This document shows, one piece after another, positions 1-6,299 of a stretch of DNA of 26,641 nt (the first letter of the stretch is position 1; each line of letters begins with the position of its first letter). The notes below the pieces were generated by a model, which searched no databases, was not told where the DNA came from, and was given only the letters and a program-made list of their open reading frames with translations. The position numbers and the translations under genes are program-made. The stretch comes from CAYURH01 sp964447105 (GTDB lineage: Bacteria; Patescibacteriota; Saccharimonadia; Saccharimonadales; EFPC-124). The stretch covers positions 1 to 26,641 of the forward strand of contig CAYURH010000015.1 in the NCBI GenBank assembly GCA_964447105.1, given 5' to 3'.

Positions 1-75
1 AGGGATTCGAACCCCCGAAGACGTATGTCGTCTGATTTACAGTCAGATGCGGTTGGCCACTTCGCTATCCCAGCC
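1..75 (-). tRNA. tRNA-Tyr (GTA), 3' end cut by window edge
   Basis: On the minus strand the 5' acceptor strand GGCTGGG begins at 75. An anticodon arm with loop CTGTAAA gives anticodon GTA. A long class II variable arm and a T arm with the GGTTCGAATCC motif follow. The 3' acceptor strand lies outside the window. The 5' end abuts the encoded CCA of the upstream tRNA-Thr with no spacer, so both must be cut from one precursor. Confidence 0.93.
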
Positions 76-152
76 TGGAGCCGACGGAGGGATTCGAACC
101 CACGACCCGCTGTTTACAAAACAGCCGCTCTGGCCAGCTGAGCTACGTCGGC
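76..152 (-). tRNA. tRNA-Thr (TGT) with encoded CCA
   Basis: Complete cloverleaf on the minus strand: acceptor GCCGACG/CGTCGGC, D arm GCTC..GAGC, anticodon stem GCTGT/ACAGC with loop TTTGTAA (anticodon TGT), and T arm GTGGGTTCGAATCCCTC. Discriminator T and a genome-encoded CCA occupy 79-76. The next base starts tRNA-Tyr. The pair follows the LmbE-type gene by 51 nt and has its own likely promoter. Confidence 0.96.
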
Positions 153-165
153 ATATTACTCAAGA

Positions 166-194
166 AATATAGCTGATTTCCTCTGTTTTTTCAA
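166..194 (-). promoter_or_regulatory. Promoter of the tRNA-Thr/tRNA-Tyr unit
   Basis: TTGAAA (194-189), 17-nt spacer, TATATT (171-166) on the minus strand. The predicted start, near 159, is a few bases before the tRNA-Thr 5' end. The promoter lies just past the LmbE gene's stop codon. Confidence 0.6.
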
Positions 195-203
195 TGCCTG
201 CAG

Positions 204-950
204 CTAATCGGCAATGATATAGCGAAACTTTTCGTACGCACCATCTGTGGCTTCATCTTGAGCTGTAAACGATTGCGCGTACTCTTTGGCGCTCTCGGCT
301 GTCAGTTGCGACGCATGACACTCGAGTGCACTTTGCTTAGTTTCTGCAAAACCATCCACGTTTATAAGCACTTCATCGGGCCCATCCCACCAGTCAGCTA
401 TAAGAAACTCAATGCAATTACCCGATTTTACCGCCTGATCTTTGAGTTGTTCCGGGAAAAATGCGTGATCTCTGCTGTACGGGTAGGCTGCGTCCAGCGC
501 GCAGGCGGCTGCATTGCGATGGTCGCGGTGATTCACCCAATGGACGCCTGGTTTGCGCGTAACGATGATATGTTCTGGATTGGTCGTAATGATCAACTCG
601 GGCTGGAATGTGCGGATCTGCAGCGCGATCTGACCAATAATATCTAGCGAATTCTCCACCGCACCGTCTGGGTGATGAAGATAAATCGAATCGCTCGGTG
701 GGATGCCAAGCAGCTTCATAGAGGCTTTGTCCTCCTCGATGCGCGTGCGCGCCATTTCCTCTGGTGAAACGTCACTTTCTTTGGTGCCTTTATCGCCGTC
801 GGTGATTTTGACCGAAATCACGCGTTTGCCATCTGCCACAAGTCGCGCCACGGTGGCGCCGCAAAATACTTCTAGGTCATCTGGGTGCGCCATGACTACC
901 ATAACGGTCTGTTTGTTGCCAAATATTTGGTTGTAACTATCAGTTGCCAT
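204..950 (-). CDS. LmbE/PIG-L family Zn-dependent N-deacetylase
   Basis: 248 residues, the usual size for the family. The N-terminal AHPDD motif (residues 21-25) and the HRDH motif (141-144) are the metal-binding signatures of GlcNAc-PI de-N-acetylase/LmbE proteins, which remove acetyl groups from N-acetylglucosamine-type substrates. The substrate cannot be read from the sequence. There is no signal peptide, so it is probably cytoplasmic. The ATG at 950 overlaps the TAA of the TPR gene (TAATG), so translation is probably coupled. It is the last gene of the trpS-led operon. The sugar-thiol enzymes MshB and BshB belong to the same family, but nothing here supports that role specifically. Confidence 0.88.
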   Translation of the reverse strand: MATDSYNQIFGNKQTVMVVMAHPDDLEVFCGATVARLVADGKRVISVKITDGDKGTKESDVSPEEMARTRIEEDKASMKLLGIPPSDSIYLHHPDGAVENSLDIIGQIALQIRTFQPELIITTNPEHIIVTRKPGVHWVNHRDHRNAAACALDAAYPYSRDHAFFPEQLKDQAVKSGNCIEFLIADWWDGPDEVLINVDGFAETKQSALECHASQLTAESAKEYAQSFTAQDEATDGAYEKFRYIIAD

Positions 951-1618
951 TACATCACCATTTTGCGAGGCTGCTGAATAGTGCGCGGAGCGGCAGTGGC
1001 ACCTGGCACAATGATTTTTTCGATCTTTTTCCTAATGGTTGCGGCTAGTTCCAAGTCACCAGTGCGTTCATAGGCATCAGCCAAAATACGCAAGCTTTGG
1101 GGGTTGGGTTCGATTTGCACGGCTTTTTCGAGTGAATCTACCATCTTCTTGTGGTTGCCCAATTTTTCTTGCACTTTGGCATAGGCAATATAGCGTGCAG
1201 CCAATCCACTTTCCATTTCGATAGCCTGCTCAAATGCTATAGCGGCTTTTTCAAACTGCCCCGTTTCGTAGTAGATCAGCCCGACGTTGTGTAGGCTGCT
1301 GGCGCTGGGCTCCAGGCTCTGGGCGATTTCAAAACATTCGATAGCGTCGTTGAATGCGCGCTGTTTGGCGTAGAGGATACCCAAGCGATTGTAGGCGGCG
1401 GCGTTGCGCTCGTCGACACGCAAAATCGTGAGCAGGGCTTTTTCGGCACGCAAATATTTTTTGTCACGCAAGCCTTCTTGGGCAATTTGCCACAATTGAT
1501 CGAGCTTGTCGGTAATACGAGCGGGCAGCTGTTCTTCGTCGCTGACTTCGCGTGTCTGGCGAAAGAACGTCCAAATAGCCAGAGCTCCAAAAGCCGCAAC
1601 AAGAGGCAATGTAAACAT
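950..1618 (-). CDS. Membrane-anchored TPR-repeat protein
   Basis: 222 residues. Residues 2-19 form one hydrophobic N-terminal segment (FTLPLVAAFGALAIWTFF), probably an uncleaved anchor. Residues from about 45 to 200 hold about four TPR units with the spaced small and aromatic residues of the fold, for example the stretch NRLGILYAKQRAFNDAIECF. TPR arrays mediate protein contacts; the partner is unknown. It lies between holB (18-nt gap) and the LmbE gene (1-nt overlap). A TGATATAAT extended -10 lies only 9 nt before the ATG, so a second, near-leaderless start inside the operon is plausible. No Shine-Dalgarno site is visible. Confidence 0.82.
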   Translation of the reverse strand: MFTLPLVAAFGALAIWTFFRQTREVSDEEQLPARITDKLDQLWQIAQEGLRDKKYLRAEKALLTILRVDERNAAAYNRLGILYAKQRAFNDAIECFEIAQSLEPSASSLHNVGLIYYETGQFEKAAIAFEQAIEMESGLAARYIAYAKVQEKLGNHKKMVDSLEKAVQIEPNPQSLRILADAYERTGDLELAATIRKKIEKIIVPGATAAPRTIQQPRKMVM

Positions 1619-1627
1619 ATTAGACCA

Positions 1628-1636
1628 ATTATATCA
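1628..1636 (-). promoter_or_regulatory. Extended -10 element before the TPR gene
   Basis: TGA-TATAAT on the minus strand directly after the holB stop codon. The -10 ends 9 nt before the ATG at 1618, which would give a leaderless or nearly leaderless mRNA. No convincing -35 is seen. Confidence 0.45.
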
Positions 1637-2449
1637 CTAATAGCTGGTAAATAGACGAGTCAGCTGCGCGCGTGGATTGCCGTTTTGCGCGAGGGCGCTC
1701 AAGCACTGCTGCAGAGCATCGGCCATGGGTATGAGCGCGGTGTTGCCTTTGGCGAGCTGCAGCGCCACCATGTGACACATAGCTTCGAGGGTAGGGGCGA
1801 TACTTTCTTTGGCTTTGATGAGTTCAGGTACGCTCACCAGGCGCTCATACGGCGTGGCGGACAGCAGCTGTTTGGCGTGTTGCATGATCTGGCGATGTTT
1901 CTCGAATGCGGCGTCATCGCGCAGCAGCGTAGCCAGTACGCCCACTCGCCCTTTAGCCATAAAGAGCAGCTGCGCCAAGTCTTGCGGCGAGATGTCGCGC
2001 TGTTTTTGCGCCCACGACTGCAGGGTGGCTGCGGGCAGCGACTGGAGTTGGAGCGTTTGCACGCGGGACGCGATAGTGGGCAATAACGCTTGATTGCTGT
2101 GGGCAGTGAGTACAAATGTCACGCCAGCACGCGGCTCCTCGAGTAATTTCAAAAAAGCGTTTTGTGCCTCTATGCCCATGCTACCCGCTTGATCAATGAT
2201 CACCACCTGCCTACCCTCTCGCCGACTTCGCGTCCGCTGATACAGGGCGCGTATTGCATCGATGCTAATTGTGCCTTTGTCGTCGGGTTCGACAATCTCT
2301 ACCAATGGCGCGATATTCCGTGCCCAAGCGCCTGCGACAAACCGTTTCCCAAAGCCCACTGGTGCCACCAATAGCAAAGCATGTGGTGGATCGGTCGCGA
2401 GCATGGTAAGTTGCTGGCGATTTTGGTCGGTGAGCAACAGATCGTCCAT
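1637..2449 (-). CDS. holB: DNA polymerase III delta' subunit-like clamp-loader protein
   Basis: 270 residues. The AAA+ P-loop region APVGFGKR (29-36) is degenerate, lacking the S/T after Lys, as expected for the ATPase-inactive delta' subunit. The strongest signature is AFLKLLEEP (98-106), followed by a TFVLTAHS strand and an SRV stretch (128-130) in the position of the usual SRC arginine-finger motif. The N-terminal zinc-module cysteines of gamma/tau are absent. As part of the clamp loader it would help load the sliding clamp at replication forks. Its ATG overlaps the TAA of the pseudouridine synthase (TAATG). A general DnaX-like AAA+ protein is the alternative. Confidence 0.8.
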   Translation of the reverse strand: MDDLLLTDQNRQQLTMLATDPPHALLLVAPVGFGKRFVAGAWARNIAPLVEIVEPDDKGTISIDAIRALYQRTRSRREGRQVVIIDQAGSMGIEAQNAFLKLLEEPRAGVTFVLTAHSNQALLPTIASRVQTLQLQSLPAATLQSWAQKQRDISPQDLAQLLFMAKGRVGVLATLLRDDAAFEKHRQIMQHAKQLLSATPYERLVSVPELIKAKESIAPTLEAMCHMVALQLAKGNTALIPMADALQQCLSALAQNGNPRAQLTRLFTSY

Positions 2450-3312
2450 TACTGCAGTGTGTCCAAAAAGCGTTGCAGTTCGGGCGGCAATGGCGCCGTA
2501 AATGTTTGACGCTCACGCGATGGCAACGTGATTTCGAGCGACTGTGCGTGCAGAAACATGCGATCGAGTCCCGCCATCTTGCGTCCATATAGTTCGTCGC
2601 CCACGATTGGGCAGCCAATGTGCGCCAAGTGCACTCGCAGCTGGTGGGTGCGGCCGGTGGTGGGTTTGAGTTCGAGCAATGTTGCGTTTTTAAAAGTTTG
2701 GAGTGTGGCGTAACTGGTTTCGGCTGGTTTGCCACTAGGCGCCACGCGGAATGTCTGTGGTTGTTTCGGATTGCGCTGGATCGGTAGCACAATGTGCGCA
2801 GCTGGCTCCTTGGGGTGACCTTGTACCAAAGCGACGTATGTTTTTTTGACTTTGCGGGTAGAGAATTGTTTTTGTAGCCATCGTTTGGCTTCGGGATTTT
2901 TGGCGGCAATGATGACGCCAGATGTGCCGCGATCCAGCCGGTGGACAATACCAGGGCGATTGCTCTCTGGCTGATCGCTGGTGAGTGGGCGTACAAATTC
3001 AGCCACGCTAAATTCGTGACTCAGCGTACCTTTGGCGTGGGTAAGCACGCCAGTAGGTTTGTTGATCACTATCACGTCGTCGTCTTGATAGAGTACGGGC
3101 AGTTCTTGACCAGTGAAGTCCGGTGTTTCCGGTAGTTCAAACGTCACCACATCATCCACGCGCACTGTGTCTTTGGGTCTGCCTGGCGCGTCGTTGACCA
3201 GCACTTCGTTCTGCGAACACATCTTTTGCCAAAAACTGCGCGAATATTCGGGGTGCTGGCGCGTCAAAAACACGTCCAGTCGCTCCCCTGTCTGGTCAGC
3301 TACGAGCCGCAT
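2449..3312 (-). CDS. rluD: RluA/RluD-family 23S rRNA pseudouridine synthase
   Basis: 287 residues. An N-terminal S4-like RNA-binding segment (about 1-60, GERLDVFL onward) precedes a pseudouridine synthase domain. The catalytic motif HRLDRGTSG is at 124-132 with the nucleophilic Asp at 127. INKPTGVL (83-90) and the GRTHQLRVHLAHIGCPIVGD block are also classic for the family. It isomerises uridines in structured RNA, most likely helix 69 of 23S rRNA if it is a true RluD; RluC-like specificity cannot be excluded. It overlaps trpS and holB through TAATG junctions, so all three are probably translated in a coupled way. Confidence 0.92.
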   Translation of the reverse strand: MRLVADQTGERLDVFLTRQHPEYSRSFWQKMCSQNEVLVNDAPGRPKDTVRVDDVVTFELPETPDFTGQELPVLYQDDDVIVINKPTGVLTHAKGTLSHEFSVAEFVRPLTSDQPESNRPGIVHRLDRGTSGVIIAAKNPEAKRWLQKQFSTRKVKKTYVALVQGHPKEPAAHIVLPIQRNPKQPQTFRVAPSGKPAETSYATLQTFKNATLLELKPTTGRTHQLRVHLAHIGCPIVGDELYGRKMAGLDRMFLHAQSLEITLPSRERQTFTAPLPPELQRFLDTLQ

Positions 3313-4499
3313 TACGCCCGTGGCCGAAGTCCTACGGCTTGCTGCACGCGGAGCAGTTGTTGGCTCGAAACTTCACGCATGGACGCTTCGTCGGTTTCTA
3401 GGCGTTTGAGCAGCGTTTTGTCGTCCACTGCGTCTACTTTGTCGTGGAAATCCTGCAAGAATTCAGACACCGCTTTCGCCGTGGCTTGCTTGAGCTCGCC
3501 ATATTTGGTTTTGCCCTGCCATTCCGTCACGACCTGCTGAATATCTTGGCTGGTGAGCATGGCTAATATTTGTAACAGATTGGTCACACCAGGCTGTTTT
3601 TTCCAGTCAAAACGGATGACACCTAAGCTGTCAGTGGTAGCGGCCATTACTTTTTTGGCGGCTTTAGTGGGGTCGTCGCTGAGCAATACGGCTCCGGCGG
3701 CGTCACTATCGGATTTGCTCATTTTTTTGTCTGGATTGCGCAAGCTGCGGATGCGAAGGCCTTGGTTGAGGCCGGAAAAGCTCAGTTGTTTTTTCCAGTC
3801 CACTGGCACCGTTTGGAACACGCCATCGCTAAATACATCTTTGAAGCGTTCATTGATGCGCAGGGCGATGTCGCGCGTGAGCTCCAGATGTTGACGCTGA
3901 TCGTCGCCCAAGGGCACGTATTTGGCGCCATACAGCAGTATATCGGCAGCCATGAGCACGGGATAGTTAAATAGGCCGACGCTGATGGATTCGTGTTTGA
4001 GTTGCTGCATGATTTTTTTCAGATCGTGATCAAATACAGTTTCGAGCACGCGATTGCTAAGCTGTCGGGTGCGGCGAATCATACCCTGAATAAGCTGTTC
4101 TTCTTGCTGCTCTTCGATGCTCAAGCCCGCTTTTTCTTTGAACTGCGTCATGCGACTCAATTCGCCCATGTATGAAAAACAGTCCAGAATCCACGTTAGC
4201 TCGCTGTGCGCTGGCACATGGCTTTGGCGATAGATGTACATGTGATCATTTTTCAGGTTCACGGCACCTGCGGCAATGAAAATTTTCAGGTTTTGCAGCG
4301 TGTTGGTATACAGATCATCATGGTTGATCGGCGTTGTAAACGAATGAAGGTCGGGCACGAACATAAAAAAATCGTGCGTGTCTTTGTGTTTTTTGGCAAG
4401 TTCTGCCATAGGGTGAATGGCGCCCAGGTAGTTGCCTAATGTCAGGCTACTGTTGGCGCGTAGCCCAGTAAGAACTCGGGGTCGGGGTTTGTCGGTCAT
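3312..4499 (-). CDS. trpS: Tryptophanyl-tRNA synthetase
   Basis: 395 residues from the ATG at 4499; GAGG five bases upstream supports this start over the ATG at 4553, which lies in the attenuator. Class Ic synthetase charging tRNA-Trp. The HIGH-type motif is TLGNYLGA (20-27), NYPVLMAADILLY (178-190) and VPLGDDQRQHLELTRDIA are typical, and KMSKS is at 259-263. Compared with the roughly 334-residue E. coli enzyme, extra length lies around residues 128-172, a Gln/Glu/Arg-rich helical insertion between the MTQFKEKAG and GLFNYP segments. It heads a five-gene operon and is preceded by a Trp-codon leader peptide and terminator, so expression probably rises when charged tRNA-Trp is scarce. Confidence 0.97.
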   Translation of the reverse strand: MTDKPRPRVLTGLRANSSLTLGNYLGAIHPMAELAKKHKDTHDFFMFVPDLHSFTTPINHDDLYTNTLQNLKIFIAAGAVNLKNDHMYIYRQSHVPAHSELTWILDCFSYMGELSRMTQFKEKAGLSIEEQQEEQLIQGMIRRTRQLSNRVLETVFDHDLKKIMQQLKHESISVGLFNYPVLMAADILLYGAKYVPLGDDQRQHLELTRDIALRINERFKDVFSDGVFQTVPVDWKKQLSFSGLNQGLRIRSLRNPDKKMSKSDSDAAGAVLLSDDPTKAAKKVMAATTDSLGVIRFDWKKQPGVTNLLQILAMLTSQDIQQVVTEWQGKTKYGELKQATAKAVSEFLQDFHDKVDAVDDKTLLKRLETDEASMREVSSQQLLRVQQAVGLRPRA

Positions 4500-4526
4500 C
4501 TTGGCCTCATTATACTTGAATTTAAT

Positions 4527-4548
4527 AAAAAACCGCCTTTTTGGCGGT
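4527..4548 (-). terminator. Attenuator terminator in the trpS leader
   Basis: Minus-strand hairpin ACCGCC (4548-4543), AAAAA loop, GGCGGT (4537-4532), followed at once by a run of six T, ending about 28 nt before the trpS ATG. The 5' arm, with its next A (4548-4542), is also the perfect complement of TGGCGGT at 4575-4569 in the leader peptide, giving a competing antiterminator. Confidence 0.85.
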
Positions 4549-4566
4549 GACATCGCAAAGCAAGCA

Positions 4567-4608
4567 CTACCGCCAGAGAAAATGGTGCGACCAAAGTTTG
4601 CTATTCAT
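4567..4608 (-). CDS. trpS leader peptide, 13 residues, two Trp codons
   Basis: ATG at 4608 to TAG at 4567 encodes MNSKLWSHHFLWR. Two of 13 codons are TGG (codons 6 and 12), very unusual for the rarest amino acid, and the ORF lies directly before an intrinsic terminator and a tryptophanyl-tRNA synthetase gene. No Shine-Dalgarno site is present. The -10 of the strong promoter ends only 8 nt upstream, so the mRNA should begin at or within about three bases of this ATG and the leader would be translated leaderless. The peptide itself is probably not functional; its codons sense charged tRNA-Trp. Confidence 0.78.
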   Translation of the reverse strand: MNSKLWSHHFLWR

Positions 4609-4616
4609 GATGATTG

Positions 4617-4645
4617 ATTTTAGATTATTCTTGATAGGAAGTCAA
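4617..4645 (-). promoter_or_regulatory. Promoter of the trpS operon
   Basis: TTGACT (4645-4640), 17-nt spacer, TAAAAT (4622-4617) on the minus strand. The predicted start is about 4610, next to the leader-peptide ATG at 4608. It lies back to back with the plus-strand promoter of the gene at 4714. Confidence 0.8.
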
Positions 4646-4652
4646 AATACTA

Positions 4653-4681
4653 TTGTTATAATTATATATTTATTTTATAAT
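4653..4681 (+). promoter_or_regulatory. Promoter of the secreted-protein gene at 4714
   Basis: TTGTTA (4653-4658), 17-nt spacer, TATAAT (4676-4681) gives a start near 4688 and a leader of about 26 nt carrying GGAGGA. A second option is TGT-TATAAT, an extended -10 at 4654-4662. The stretch 4640-4690 is extremely AT-rich, in contrast to the GC-rich gene that follows. Confidence 0.6.
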
Positions 4682-4713
4682 ATAGATAAGAGTACGAGCA
4701 ATCGGAGGAATTT

Positions 4714-5352
4714 GTGAAGAAGATCAGCGTATTCCTGGCGGCTCTGGCCGCCGTGCTCAGCTTCGTTGCGACGCCGGCAGTCGCATCGCCCGCTCTCGAG
4801 CGGGTGCACAACGTGACGTATCCGCTGGTCGCGACGCCGACTGTCAACGTGCTGGACCAGGTTCAGTTGGCGCTCCCAACCTGGAGTGACGACTCGGACA
4901 AGGCTGACGTGGCTGTGCGAACCCTGGCATACCTGCAGGGGCGCGCCAGGGCCGCAGGCATCGCGCACAGCAACCTGCGCTACATCGTGCTCGACCCGGG
5001 CACCATGGCGGAGTGCGGTGACGTGCTCATCGGGGATTTGTACCCGTTCGAGTACTGCTACCCCTCGGACATCATGGTGATCGCGCCGGACATGCTGGCA
5101 CACACCACTGACCGAGCCGACGCAGCGCTGCGGGCCGTCTGGCACTACGCGTACGCCCTGAACAGCAGGCACATGTACGATGCCGACTGCCTGATCGGCG
5201 TTCTCATCCGTGCGATGCAGAACGACGGAGTGCTCAGTTTCGAACGGGCCACCGACCAGGTCGTCAGGTACGACGGGTACCGCGATCACAGCGGTGCCGC
5301 AGTCCGCGGCTGGTACAACCTTAGCTGCCCCAAGACCAACTCGGTCGGCTGA
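4714..5352 (+). CDS. Secreted protein, degenerate relative of neutral zinc metallopeptidases
   Basis: 212 residues from a GTG start; GGAGGA (4704-4709) lies 4 nt upstream. Residues 1-25 are a clear signal peptide (KK, hydrophobic core, cleavage after AVAS). The mature part has four Cys (101, 115, 159, 205), allowing two disulfides. The order CG..PFEYCYPSDI (111-120), AVWHYAYALN (141-150), YDADCLIGVL (155-164) and DHSGAAVRGWYN (191-202) resembles the YpfJ-type putative neutral zinc metallopeptidase family (PF04228), but where that family has HExxH this protein has HYAYA, so it should be inactive or use another chemistry. The family call rests on my reading of the pattern only. GC is clearly above the neighbouring genes (63% in a 60-base line I counted, against 52% in an rpsC line). 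It is divergent from trpS and convergent with rpsI. Confidence 0.72.
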   Translation: MKKISVFLAALAAVLSFVATPAVASPALERVHNVTYPLVATPTVNVLDQVQLALPTWSDDSDKADVAVRTLAYLQGRARAAGIAHSNLRYIVLDPGTMAECGDVLIGDLYPFEYCYPSDIMVIAPDMLAHTTDRADAALRAVWHYAYALNSRHMYDADCLIGVLIRAMQNDGVLSFERATDQVVRYDGYRDHSGAAVRGWYNLSCPKTNSVG

Positions 5353-5356
5353 GCGA

Positions 5357-5393
5357 CGTGGGCGACCCCTCCTCCGGGAGCGGGTCGCCCACG
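5357..5393 (+). terminator. GC-rich 12-bp stem after the secreted-protein gene
   Basis: Perfect inverted repeat CGTGGGCGACCC (5357-5368) / GGGTCGCCCACG (5382-5393), four bases after the TGA. No T run follows directly. The loop carries TCCTCCG (5370-5376), the exact complement of CGGAGGA at 4703-4709, the ribosome-binding site of the same gene. Confidence 0.7.
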
Positions 5394-5410
5394 CGATGAA
5401 AGAACTTATA

Positions 5411-5443
5411 AAAATACCACTCGCGACATGCGAGTGGTATTTT
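5411..5443. terminator. Bidirectional intrinsic terminator between the 4714 gene and rpsI
   Basis: Perfect 14-bp stem AAAATACCACTCGC (5411-5424) / GCGAGTGGTATTTT (5430-5443) with loop GACAT, and T runs in both directions. It ends the alpha operon on the minus strand, 18 nt after the rpsI stop, and backs up the stem at 5357-5393 on the plus strand. Confidence 0.9.
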
Positions 5444-5461
5444 CGTTGTATCTTTTGATAT

Positions 5462-5860
5462 CTAGCGCTTCGAGAACTGTTCGCGCTTGCGAGCTGATCG
5501 CAAGCCGTATTTTTTGGGTTCTTTTTCGCGCGGGTCACGCATAAGCAGGCCGGCTTTTTTGAGCGTGCCGCGCAGGTCGTCGTTCATGGTGCTCAGCGCT
5601 TTGCTGATTGCCAGTTTACTGGCATCAACTTGGCCAGCAGTACCGCCGCCAGCGACGCGTAGTGACACGTCGTAGGCTTTTTCTTTACCGATGAGTTGCA
5701 GTGGTTGCAGCAATTCGGCCAACCAAGCTTGGTTGCCGCTTAGGTAATCTTCGGCTTTTTTGTCGTTGATGGTGATGGCACCTTTGCCAGTCATCAAACG
5801 AGCACGAGCAGTCGATGCTTTGCGTCGGCCGAGGCCGTAGAAGTAACTATCTTTACTCAT
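5462..5860 (-). CDS. rpsI: 30S ribosomal protein S9
   Basis: 132 residues, usual length. It starts SYFYGLGRRKASTARARL, contains the VAGGGTAGQ block (about 69-77) and ends in the basic tail RSARKREQFSKR, whose last arginine contacts P-site tRNA in known ribosomes. The ATG overlaps the rplM stop (TAATG), the usual rplM-rpsI pairing. It is the last gene before the bidirectional terminator. Confidence 0.97.
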   Translation of the reverse strand: MSKDSYFYGLGRRKASTARARLMTGKGAITINDKKAEDYLSGNQAWLAELLQPLQLIGKEKAYDVSLRVAGGGTAGQVDASKLAISKALSTMNDDLRGTLKKAGLLMRDPREKEPKKYGLRSARKREQFSKR

Positions 5861-6297
5861 TATTTTCCTACCTCAACATTTACAGGTGCTTGAGCGGCGT
5901 GGCCGTGCTCGGCACCAGGGTATACTTTTAGGCGTTGCACGCGGCCATCTACCAGCTTGTTCTTGGGTAACATACCGCGGACGGCGTCGTAAATAACTTT
6001 GGTAGAGTCGCGATTAAGCTGTTCTTGCAGCGTGCGTTCTTTGATACCACCAGGGAAGCCTGAGTGGTGGTAGTATTTCTTGTCTTCCAGTTTGTTGCCA
6101 GTAACGACTAGTTTGTCGGCGTTGATTACTACCACGTAGTCGCCGCCATCGATATGGGCGGTGTAGGTGGGTTTGTATTTGCCGATCAGGTATTTGGCAA
6201 TGGTGGTTGCCACGCGGCCCAACGGTGCTTGGCTGGCGTCAATCAACACCCATTTGCGGGTGACTTCGGCTGGTTTCTGGCTGTAGGTCTTCATCAT
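5860..6297 (-). CDS. rplM: 50S ribosomal protein L13
   Basis: 145 residues, standard size. Diagnostic blocks include WVLIDASQAPLGRVATTIA (about 16-34), KKYYHHSGFPGG and AVRGMLPKN. Binds 23S rRNA early in 50S assembly. GGAG, 8 nt before the first of two adjacent ATGs, lies in the end of rplQ and supports the start at 6297. It follows rplQ and is coupled to rpsI, extending the alpha operon as in many CPR and Firmicutes genomes. Confidence 0.97.
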   Translation of the reverse strand: MMKTYSQKPAEVTRKWVLIDASQAPLGRVATTIAKYLIGKYKPTYTAHIDGGDYVVVINADKLVVTGNKLEDKKYYHHSGFPGGIKERTLQEQLNRDSTKVIYDAVRGMLPKNKLVDGRVQRLKVYPGAEHGHAAQAPVNVEVGK

Positions 6298-6299
6298 AG

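Larger units (their letters stand above)
4527..4608 (-). promoter_or_regulatory. Ribosome-mediated tryptophan attenuator of trpS
   Basis: The leader has all parts of a classical attenuator: a short ORF with two TGG codons, a segment TGGCGGT (4575-4569) overlapping its stop codon, the complementary ACCGCCA (4548-4542) and a third segment GGCGGT (4537-4532) followed by a T run. A ribosome stalled at Trp codon 6 would leave TGGCGGT free to pair with ACCGCCA, so the terminator could not form and trpS would be read. A ribosome reaching the TAG covers TGGCGGT and lets the terminator form. The parts are seen in the sequence; the regulation is inferred. Confidence 0.8.

Noticed and set aside
4500..4553. 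Upstream TrpS start at 4553
   Set aside because: It lies in the attenuator stem and would add 18 residues not seen in the family; GAGG before 4499 fits better.
4714..5352. UGA recoding or stop read-through
   Set aside because: TGA ends this gene cleanly and TGG is used for Trp throughout, so the standard bacterial code fits.
4675..5538. 287-codon minus-strand frame opposite the secreted-protein gene
   Set aside because: Same cause: GC-rich antisense shadow that runs through a promoter and two terminators.
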